The position numbers and the translations under genes were made by a program. 64,000 nucleotides of DNA from SYFY01 sp031385325 (lineage in GTDB: Bacteria > Pseudomonadota > Gammaproteobacteria > Pseudomonadales > Azotimanducaceae), in NCBI GenBank assembly GCA_031385325.1, contig JANNBJ010000026.1, positions 1-64,000 on the forward strand, read 5' to 3'. The notes under the pieces are model-generated. The model was not told the DNA's origin, did not search any database, and saw only the letters and a list, made by a program, of their open reading frames with translations. Below are positions 27,450-35,206 of this stretch, piece by piece; position 1 is the stretch's first letter, and each line of letters opens with the position of its first letter.

Positions 27450-27728
27450 TTATGGTTGATCAGTGAGTATTTTCTGGTGACTGGCTTCGGCGTCGGATAA
27501 CACCGCGGCGTATCCATAAAACCGGTGCAACCTGGCCGCATCGGAATCGTCGGTGAAGAGCCGCAAGGCCAACAACACCTCCCCTGGGTTTGAGAACGTG
27601 TTACTTCCTGATCGATATTCGTTAATCAACCGATCCATGAAGCGAAACCCTTCGTTTCGTGCCGATCGGGCAAGCCCCTCAATTCCGTCTGGCAGCATCG
27701 CCACACTTTCTGGCGCCCAGGTGCTCAT
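27450..27728 (-). pseudogene. GNAT acetyltransferase with its middle deleted
   Basis: From the Met at 27728 the frame gives 92 aa. The first part (LPDGIEGLARSARNEGFRFMDRLINEYRSGSNTFSNPGEVLLALR) matches the N-terminus of a GNAT subfamily. It is joined directly to a C-terminal piece (LFTDDSDAARLHRFYGYAAV) that normally follows the acetyl-CoA-binding core. About 70-80 residues, including the cofactor loop, are missing, although the frame stays open. It overlaps the upstream GNAT gene by 4 bp (ATGA). It is probably non-functional as an acetyltransferase. Confidence 0.6.
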
Positions 27729-28399
27729 GTGAAATGAATCTCTTCTCCGAATACTGTCGCGCCTACATTTGCCGCCAATCTCTGCGAGGCCTGATTCGCC
27801 CAGGATGTACTGTATAACGCAACCTGACCCATCTCCTGCACAGTCATCGCCCACCCAAGAACTACATTAACGGCATGGCCTCGACCGCGATACTCAGCGC
27901 ATGTCTCAACTCCTGCCGCATGCGCAGTCGCCGACTTGCGAACGCTGGCGCACACCGATATTGCTTTTCCGTCTTCGACCACGACCAGCATGGGTTGTTG
28001 ATGCGGAACGTCCGGACACCAGGAAGCCAGGCCATCGCGCAACAGGAACTCGTTATTTGAACTTACCTGGATCGCCTCGCCTCGCACCCGAGGCCTGGAG
28101 GCAAACCAGTACACCGGTCCGGCCCACTGCACCGATGACAGTCCATGTTTGTGAAGAATCGTCTGATATTTCTCGGGCTCCACAGACGCCGCATCGGCGT
28201 CACGAGGCTTCTCACGCCGACAGACGCCATCCAGTTCATCGCAGACGCGCTCTGGCAGATCATGTCGAAAGCGCCAGATCACCGATTCAGCAGTCCGCCC
28301 CAGCCAGAATCGCGGCACCGTTCGTGGTTCCCAATCATTGATCGCGACCAGTCGATTTCTCTCATCCTGTCGGTAGGCCGTATCAACATGCAGCGTCAT
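27725..28399 (-). CDS. GNAT-family N-acetyltransferase
   Basis: A 224-aa protein taken from the Met at 28399 (MTLHVDTAYRQDERNRLVAIND); the longer frame upstream shows no homology. The C-terminal half carries the FR47/GNAT core: SVCASVRKSATAHAAGVETCAEYRGRGHAVNVVLGWAMTV, where YRGRGHA is the acetyl-CoA phosphate loop, then LYSTSWANQASQRLAANVGA. The N-terminal half is not recognised. It is in one transcription unit with the serine hydrolase upstream (43 bp gap) and the deleted GNAT downstream. Confidence 0.8.
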   Translation of the reverse strand: MTLHVDTAYRQDERNRLVAINDWEPRTVPRFWLGRTAESVIWRFRHDLPERVCDELDGVCRREKPRDADAASVEPEKYQTILHKHGLSSVQWAGPVYWFASRPRVRGEAIQVSSNNEFLLRDGLASWCPDVPHQQPMLVVVEDGKAISVCASVRKSATAHAAGVETCAEYRGRGHAVNVVLGWAMTVQEMGQVALYSTSWANQASQRLAANVGATVFGEEIHFT

Positions 28400-28442
28400 C
28401 ACCTCGGCAGGTGAACGTGTGACGACGGTTGTGCTGCGGGGA

Positions 28443-30146
28443 TCAGAACGCATCCGGGCGCCGAACAAATTTGACGTCGCGATTTCTTTCGTTGGCATTG
28501 ACCAGAAACCCCTTGATGACGCCTTTTCCATCACGCTCAAACGCGACGGATGTAAACGGGTAGGCCGACCCACTGAAGTCATCTCGCCAGGCATGACTCA
28601 ACTTGATGGGTCGCGACGAGCGCGTCACTAGCACCAAGGACCCGGATCGAAGCTCGATTGGGTAACCAATCCCGAGTTCATCACTTGCGTAGTGACCAAC
28701 ATATTCATTGAGATCTATCGGTGCTATCAGCCCTTCTTCATCAACCCGAGGGGCTTGCCTCCCCCTGAACCTGATGGCCGAAGCGGGTGCAGACGCATCG
28801 GCTATGAATTCAATCTCCGCACCATAGTCCTGAACCCAGAATTTGGTTTCCGAACGCGCAATGAGTCTGACTTTTGACTCAGATGCGACAGTTGCAACCA
28901 GCGAGCGACCGTCGCGAGTGATACGCACATACCACCCTGCACCGAGACGGTATGCGCCGATGTACCGATCCAGAATCTTGGCCGGAACTCTGGCATTTCG
29001 TTTTGTCACGGAGCGGGGTCGATCGACCGGAGCCAGGATGTCAGCCAGAAAAAGATCGGCGAGGGCACGCGCGGTGTTGATCGGATGAACCTCTCCGAAA
29101 TTGCTCAAGACGATGACACCAGAGTTATTCTCGGGAAAGTACATCACGTTGCTGGTGAAACCCGCCCACCCGCCGGAGTGCTCAAGCGTCGGCTGACCTC
29201 GATACACTCGATGCTCAAGTCCGAAGGCATACTTCATGTCCGTGCCGCTGATCGCTTCCGTCGGCGATTGCATGAGCGTTAGCGAGTCGCGTCCCCCTAC
29301 ACGTGCATCGCCGAAGTTCCTGACCCACAGCACCAGATCATCCACGCTGCTGAGCAGCGAACTGCATCCATAGACCGAGAGGTTGTCAGGCGCGTATTGC
29401 ACCTCGCCTTCGGGATTGCGCAAATAGCTCATTGCGCGCCCAGGCGTAGTCGACACAGGCGATAGAAGATACCGGGTGTGAGTCATCCCCAACGGTTCAA
29501 ACACCTGCTCCGACATCCATAACGGAAATGCTCTGCCCCTGACTCGCTCGACAATTTCCGCCAGCAGCGCGTAGTTGGTATTGGAATAACTGTACTGCGT
29601 GCCTGGCGTGAAGTTCACACTCTTCTGAAGGGTGACCAGATTCAGCATCTGACTGAAGGAGATGGGATCGCGCGGGTCCACATCAGCCAGCCGCAAAGCG
29701 CCGATGAAGTCTCGAAGCCCACTCGTGTGCTGCGACATTTGCCGCAAGCTGATCCCAGGTAGTTCCGGTTGCAGCTGCGGGATTTGCGTGCGGACATCGG
29801 CGTCCAGCGAGAGCTTGCCTTCGGAAACCAGCATCGCAACCGCAAGCCCTGTGAATTGCTTTGATACGGACCCGACATTGAAAACCGTCGAGGTGGAAAT
29901 CGGCATCCTGCGCTGTACATCAGCGAGCCCATATCCTCGCGCAAAGACCACATCACCCCGCCGAATAACCGCAACGGCGACACCGGGCGAGCCACCCTTC
30001 GTGTACTTGGCGAACAGCGCGTCGGCGCGCCGATCTGGATCAGACCGGCTTGCGCCCGCCTGCGCAGGCACAACGACGAGCGACAGCAGTAGTGCTGCCA
30101 TCGCCGTCGTTATCACCAGCAATCTCCTCATGTCTTTCGCTCGCAT
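28443..30146 (-). CDS. Serine hydrolase, beta-lactamase/class C PBP family
   Basis: A 567-aa exported hydrolase. A signal peptide is visible (MRRLLVITTAMAALLLSLVV, then VPAQAGA); either the first or the sixth-codon Met could start it. The catalytic SxxK is S93-V-S-K96, followed by the Y-S-N motif in QYSYSNTNYALLAE and an HSGGWAGF segment in the position of the third motif. An N-terminal beta-lactamase domain of about 370 residues is followed by a DUF3471-like C-terminal beta domain. Such proteins hydrolyse esters, amides or D-amino-acid peptides in the periplasm. True beta-lactam resistance is not implied. Confidence 0.88.
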   Translation of the reverse strand: MRAKDMRRLLVITTAMAALLLSLVVVPAQAGASRSDPDRRADALFAKYTKGGSPGVAVAVIRRGDVVFARGYGLADVQRRMPISTSTVFNVGSVSKQFTGLAVAMLVSEGKLSLDADVRTQIPQLQPELPGISLRQMSQHTSGLRDFIGALRLADVDPRDPISFSQMLNLVTLQKSVNFTPGTQYSYSNTNYALLAEIVERVRGRAFPLWMSEQVFEPLGMTHTRYLLSPVSTTPGRAMSYLRNPEGEVQYAPDNLSVYGCSSLLSSVDDLVLWVRNFGDARVGGRDSLTLMQSPTEAISGTDMKYAFGLEHRVYRGQPTLEHSGGWAGFTSNVMYFPENNSGVIVLSNFGEVHPINTARALADLFLADILAPVDRPRSVTKRNARVPAKILDRYIGAYRLGAGWYVRITRDGRSLVATVASESKVRLIARSETKFWVQDYGAEIEFIADASAPASAIRFRGRQAPRVDEEGLIAPIDLNEYVGHYASDELGIGYPIELRSGSLVLVTRSSRPIKLSHAWRDDFSGSAYPFTSVAFERDGKGVIKGFLVNANERNRDVKFVRRPDAF

Positions 30147-30200
30147 GCCGTAGGAATCACGTCGCGCTACCTCGAACGCTGTGAAACGATCAGCATGGCT

Positions 30201-30442
30201 CTAGGGTAACTCTGATTAATTCGCTCCTGCGAATTAATCAAGTCCAAGCACTTCGCTGCAGCGAAGTGCGGAGGTCGGAGTCTGCGCGGCAGAAGGCGGC
30301 GACGCGAGACGAGTGTCAATTCGAGGCTGATTTTTCGTTCGTTTGAGGAGCATAGTGGGTGCTATGTGCCGAGAACGAACGGAAAATCGGACCGAAGTGG
30401 CGCCGTCGCAGCACGTCGATCTTCTGCCGCGCAGACTCCTAG
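30201..30442. repeat. Family C CTAG-bounded palindromic element, 242 bp
   Basis: The element runs from CTAG at 30201 to CTAG at 30439 and contains three inverted repeats: GATTAATTCG/CGAATTAATC (30214-30239), the perfect palindrome GCACTTCGCTG/CAGCGAAGTGC (30248-30269), and 19-bp arms GGAGTCTGCGCGGCAGAAG at 30277-30295 with the complement at 30421-30439. The centre (GCATAG-TGGGTG-CTATG flanked by CGTTCGTT/AACGAACG) has the same layout as family B. Its right CTAG contains the TAG stop of the LLM gene that follows on the minus strand. Confidence 0.75.
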
Positions 30443-31344
30443 CCCTTCACGATGCTGCCAAGGAACTCGAGTGTTCGGTCATACGCTGCCGGATCCGATG
30501 CCATCACTGCTGCGTTGAAATCCGTCACGCCCATATCGGCCAGCCGCTTGATCTGTCCGCGCAGCAGATTTTCATCACCGAGAATCGCGACATCTTCAGG
30601 ATTTTTCAGGCCCTCCTTGTCCAGCATCCCGCGATAACTCGGCAGTTGGCCATAGATCGTCAACATTTTACCAAGTTCAGCCCTTGCGTCGTCCGGCTTG
30701 TTTGTCAGCAGCACCGGGAATCCACCAACGACACGCGGCGATGACAGTCCTGCCTGACGCAGCGACTTGATGATGTGCCCTTCCATCGTTTTCGGACCGA
30801 CCATCCAGGTATTCGTGCCGTTACACAGTTCGGCAGCCAGCTTCAACATCGCCGGACCAAGCGCCGCGATGACCACCGGCAGATTGGTGCCGCCCTGGAT
30901 ATCGAGCTTCAGGCCGTGCACACGATACTGTTCACCATCAAAGTCACAAGCTTCACCACGCACCAGTGGCATCAGCACCTTGAGGTATTCGCGCATGTGT
31001 CTGGCGGGCTGGTCGTAAGAGAAGCCCAGCATGCTTTCGATGACGACCTTGTGTGACAAGCCAATGCCCAGTGTGAAGCGGCCGGAACTTGCGGCTTGAG
31101 TGGTCATGGCCTGTTGCGCAATCGCGGTGGGATGCCGTGGATAGGTTGGTGTCACGGCAGTGCCGAGCCCGATCCGCGTGGTTTCACGACCAATGATCGC
31201 AAGCGTCGTAATCGCATCGAACGAAAAAATATTGGCCAGCCAGACATTGTCGAGCCCGGCAGCTTCTACCCCCTTCGCCCGGGCGACGATGTCGTCGATG
31301 GTCGTCCGTGTGCCGTCCGCCCCGATCATGATGCCAATACGCAT
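30439..31344 (-). CDS. LLM-class oxidoreductase, probably F420-dependent
   Basis: A 301-aa luciferase-like TIM barrel, from the Met at 31344 (MRIGIMIGADGTRTTIDDIV), which follows AGGAGAG; a longer frame upstream is not supported. The segments WLANIFSFDAITTLAIIGRET, IGLGTAVTPTYPRHPTAIAQQAMT and RFTLGIGLSH are typical of a group of F420-dependent LLM oxidoreductases known mainly from actinobacteria. With the F420 operon at 42 kb, F420 use is likely. The stop codon is inside the end of the family C repeat. Confidence 0.87.
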   Translation of the reverse strand: MRIGIMIGADGTRTTIDDIVARAKGVEAAGLDNVWLANIFSFDAITTLAIIGRETTRIGLGTAVTPTYPRHPTAIAQQAMTTQAASSGRFTLGIGLSHKVVIESMLGFSYDQPARHMREYLKVLMPLVRGEACDFDGEQYRVHGLKLDIQGGTNLPVVIAALGPAMLKLAAELCNGTNTWMVGPKTMEGHIIKSLRQAGLSSPRVVGGFPVLLTNKPDDARAELGKMLTIYGQLPSYRGMLDKEGLKNPEDVAILGDENLLRGQIKRLADMGVTDFNAAVMASDPAAYDRTLEFLGSIVKG

Positions 31345-31488
31345 TCTCAACTCTCCTGTGTTTGGAACTGAACCAGGGACGGGAGAGTACTGCATTTTCA
31401 GCGTTTGACGTATCGCTTGCAGCGCCGCTGGAGGAGTACGCTAACCGGCAAAACCCGAGGCATACGAGGCATAAGAGAGGCACACCAC

Positions 31489-32274
31489 ATGGCAGACAAG
31501 AACTCCAAACCAGCCAAGACCGTCCTCGATGCGGTGCGGGAAATTTGTCTGCACCTGCCAGAAACCACTGAGGTCGTCTCCCATGGTTCCCCCAACTTTC
31601 GGGTTGCAGACAAGACCTTCGCCACGTTCTCGGTCAATCACCACGGCGACGGTCGTGTGGCCTTGTTGCTGGCCATGGGGCCGGGTGCGCAGCTCTACCA
31701 TGTCACCATCGAACCTCAATACTATTTCGTCCCTCCCTACGTCGGGCCACGTGGCTGGGTGGGCATCGAACTCAACAAACGCCTGTCGTGGAAGACTGTC
31801 GCGCTGCGTGTGTGGGAGACCTATGAATGGATCGCTCCGCGGCGCTTGAAAGAGGATATGCCCCCGGTCATTCGGATTACTGCACCCAAACCGATGACGG
31901 CCAGCGACATCGATCCGATGAGCCCGGCCCGCGTCCAGAAGATTCTCAAACGGCTGGCAACCATCTGTCTCGCATTGCCGGAAACAAGCGCGTCCACGAC
32001 ATTCGGCAACCCGGTGTGGTTAGCCGGCAAGAAGACGTTCGCACAGGCGTGGCGCTACAACGGGCAACTGAAGCTGCTATTCTGGGTAGGGCCTGATCGA
32101 CAGGATGCGCTGATCATGGACCCGTGTTACTCATTGCCCAACTACATGGCGCACAACGGCTGGATTGCGCTGGACGCCGAAGAAGGCGTGAATTGGGATG
32201 AGGTTGAATCACTGGTTTTTGACAGCTACAAGCACTTCGCCTTGAAACGGATGCTCGACGTGATATCGCATTAA
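31489..32274 (+). CDS. Tandem MmcQ/YjbR-domain protein
   Basis: A 261-aa protein made of two copies of the MmcQ/YjbR fold. Copy one is about residues 10-118 (VREICLHLPETTEVVSHGSPNFRVADKTFA to WIAPRRL) and copy two about 145-258 (LATICLALPETSASTTFGNPVWLAGKKTFA to KHFALKRM). Both show LPET, the G-x-P-x-(F/W) turn, K-x-F and the proline-rich middle followed by GW(V/I)(G/A)(I/L). The usual member is a single domain of about 115 residues with a CyaY-like DNA-binding fold and no known role. Start chosen at the Met after ACCACATGGC. Confidence 0.85.
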   Translation: MADKNSKPAKTVLDAVREICLHLPETTEVVSHGSPNFRVADKTFATFSVNHHGDGRVALLLAMGPGAQLYHVTIEPQYYFVPPYVGPRGWVGIELNKRLSWKTVALRVWETYEWIAPRRLKEDMPPVIRITAPKPMTASDIDPMSPARVQKILKRLATICLALPETSASTTFGNPVWLAGKKTFAQAWRYNGQLKLLFWVGPDRQDALIMDPCYSLPNYMAHNGWIALDAEEGVNWDEVESLVFDSYKHFALKRMLDVISH

Positions 32275-32502
32275 TCGATTAGGGAAGCTCCGCTTGTTCT
32301 GAGCTTTCCGAATAAACCCGGCATCAGATTTCTACTTATCACGACTCGTCACAAGGCACTTTTGGCTGGTCATCGATCCGAACGACCCACAGTGCGAACC
32401 TGTTCTCTACAAACTTGTTGAGAGACCCCCAATCCCGTCCTACGCTCGCCGCGAGCTTCCGCAGAGCATGCACAATGCTCCCTTCAAGGAAGATCCGATT
32501 TC

Positions 32503-35206
32503 ATGTTCCAAGGGAATTCCAGTACACCTCTCGTCGACGCGCCTGAGAACAAAGTCGCGGACGTCAGCATCCATGGATCGGTGCACGCCGAAGTAGACGC
32601 GTCACTCCTGCGAATGGCATTTGCCCGTTTGCGACTCAGCGTCATCATGACAATCGCGGTGATCGTCGTTTTCGTTGGTCTGCTGTGGCCGTTTTTCCCC
32701 GCCGAGTTGATGGTTGAATGGGGCATCGTATTGGTGGGTGTTGCCGCCGCACGCTACACCATGTGGTCTACCTTCACTCGTGCAACGCCTGAGTCTCAGG
32801 CTCGGCCCTACTGGGGATGGGTATTCACGGCTTCAGCCATCATGGCGGGAGCCAGTTGGTCATTCGGACCCGTAACATTGATGCCCGAGCCTTCGCACAC
32901 CGAATCGATGCTGCTATGTCTGACATTGCTGGCAGTGACAGCGGTGTCGATGGTCACGCTGACCATGCAACTGCCCGCCATGTACGGATTTCAAGCCGCC
33001 GCACTGTTTCCAACCGCCGCGGCCCTGTTCGCAACCAATGGCGTTATCGAACAGATCGGCGCGGCCATCGTAACTGCTGGCACCATCGTGCTGATGATCG
33101 TCGGTCGCGGCTCCGGTGTGTCTACCCGTTCGCTGCTCGAAACCGAGTTGAGGTTGTCCCGATCCGTCGCCGAAACTGAAGACGCACGTTCCCGCGCAGA
33201 AGCCGCAAGCGCGGCAAAGAGCCAGTTCCTCGCCACGATGAGTCATGAGATCAGAACTCCGATGAACGGCGTTCTCGGCATGACGGAACTTTTGCTCACC
33301 AGCACGCTGGGATGGGGCGCAGCGCCAGTGGACGCAGGCTGTACACAGCTCAGGCCAACACCTCCTGGGCGTGATCAACGACATTCTCGACTATTCCAAG
33401 ATCGAATCCGGAAAGCTTGAGCTGGAAGCGGTCGATTTCAGCCTCGTAGACGTGGTGGAAGAAGCCACTGCCATGTTCGTTCGACCGGCCGAAGCAAAAG
33501 GACTTGAGCTGGCCTGTCAGTTCTCTCCACCACATTCATCTTTCATGTTTCGTGGTGATCCTTTTCGACTCCGTCAGGTTATCGCCAATCTGATCAGCAA
33601 CGCAGTGAAATTCACGGCCAAAGGCGAAGTTGTCATCCGCGTGTACCTGCTCGATCAAACTGCTGACAAGGCTGCAATACGAATTTCTGTTCAGGACACG
33701 GGAAGCGGAATCGCGCAAGAATCCATCGGCCGAATCTTTGAACACTTTTCCCAAGCCGATGAATCCACAACCCGCCAACACGGAGGAACCGGACTTGGCC
33801 TGGCCATCTGCAGACGACTGCTGGATCTCATGGGCGGCGCGGTCACCGTGGAAAGTGCTGTAGATATCGGCTCCAGTTTCATTATCGACCTGCCGCTACC
33901 GCTCGCGACCATCAACCCAATCCGGGCTGACCATTCTTCATTTGTCGGTGTTCGTACGCTTGTCGTAGATGACAATGCCGTGAATCGTGAGATCCTGCAG
34001 CAGCAGTTGCAAGCCTGGGGTATGGTCGTGCACTGCGTCGACAGCGGTCACCAGGCTCTGGCGGCCATGTCGTCCGCTGCAGCCTCAGGCCAGCCTTTTG
34101 ACTTAGGCATCCTGGATTTGCACATGCCGGTTATGGATGGACTGATCCTCGCCCAGACCATCCAGGAAGATCCGCTGCTATCACCGACAACTCTGGTGAT
34201 GCTCAGTTCAACCTATATCCACGCCGATGAAGCAACCCGGACAGCCGCTGGTTTACGTCGGTACCTTAACAAACCCGTGCGTCAATCCGATCTGCATTCC
34301 GCCTTGCAGGGCGCACTGTCGGCTTCGGAGTCAGCGCAAGGTTCGGCTTCGGTGAATGATTCATCCAGGCGCTCAGCCGTGCCTGAGAGCTTGAGGGGCC
34401 AGGTTCTCCTGGTTGAAGATAACGACATCAATCAGGTGCTTGCTGTGGCCATGCTCGCCAAGCTCGGCCTCACCTGGTCGATCGCAGAGAACGGCCTTCA
34501 AGCCGTTGAGCAGGTTCGTCTGCGTCGTTTCGATATCGTTCTGATGGACTGTCAGATGCCAGTGCTGGATGGATACCAGGCGACTGCTGCGATTCGGGCG
34601 CTGTCGGGCCAGCAGTACCAGGACCTACCGATCATCGCGCTAACCGCCAACGCCATGCCGGGTGACGAACAGGTCTGTCTGGACTCGGGAATGAACGACT
34701 TTCTGGCCAAACCCTTTTCCATCGAGTCCCTGCGCATGGTCATCAATCGATGGCTCGTCAACGCGGAGCGCAAAACATCCGAGCCACAAGCGCCAGGCAC
34801 TCACGCGCAGACGGTCCAAATTGACGTTGCAACCGAGACAACGCAGATCAACGAAAAAACGATCCAGACCTTGCTGGACCTTGATGCGACCGGCAGCCCG
34901 GCCCTTCTGCACCGATTGATCACCTCGTTTCTGAATTCCGTCGATGGGCAGATGAACCGATTGTCCGCAGCTTCGCAATCTGGCGATCTCGACCAGATGA
35001 GACATGTTGCCCACGCCTGGAAATCCAGCGCCGCGAATGTTGGCGCGGACACCTTGGCGGCATGCCTGAAGGAACTGGAAGAGCATGCGCGCAGGAACCA
35101 GCTGATCGCGGCTCGAGCACTGATTGAACCCACTCGGCGCGCACACGCAGGAACGGTACAGGCTCTGCAGCGAGTGCTCACCAGACAGGATTCGCAGCAC
35201 CCATGA
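32503..35206 (+). pseudogene. Hybrid sensor histidine kinase (BarA/GacS-like) with a +1 frameshift
   Basis: Two frames make one protein. Frame 1 (32503-33420) encodes several membrane helices (about residues 45-200) and the start of the HisKA domain, with the phospho-acceptor H248 in MSHEIRTPMNG. The frame breaks in GGG at 33309-33311: with one G removed the sequence reads STLDGAQRQWTQAVHS followed by SGQHLLGVINDILDYSK, a normal HisKA. Frame 2 to 35206 carries the HATPase domain (NLISNAVKFT, DTGSGIAQE, GGTGLGLAI), two receiver domains (VVDDNAVNRE...LDLHMPVMDG and LVEDNDINQV...MDCQMPVLDG) and an HPt domain (VAHAWKSSAANVGA). It overlaps the response regulator by 4 bp. The break may be a real mutation or a base-calling error. 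Confidence 0.85.

Noticed and set aside
28443..30146. Antibiotic-resistance beta-lactamase
   Set aside because: The SxxK and YxN motifs are those of the wide serine-hydrolase family, the protein is 567 aa with an added C-terminal domain, and no resistance-specific features were seen.
32275..32502. Terminator or small RNA between the MmcQ-like gene and the histidine kinase
   Set aside because: Only an imperfect short inverted repeat (GGAAGCT/AGCTTTCC) is present, with no T-run or promoter. Nothing supportable was seen.
33300..33380. Programmed ribosomal frameshift in the hybrid kinase
   Set aside because: Only a short GGG run is present, with no slippery heptamer or obvious downstream pseudoknot. 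A mutation or sequencing error explains it more simply.
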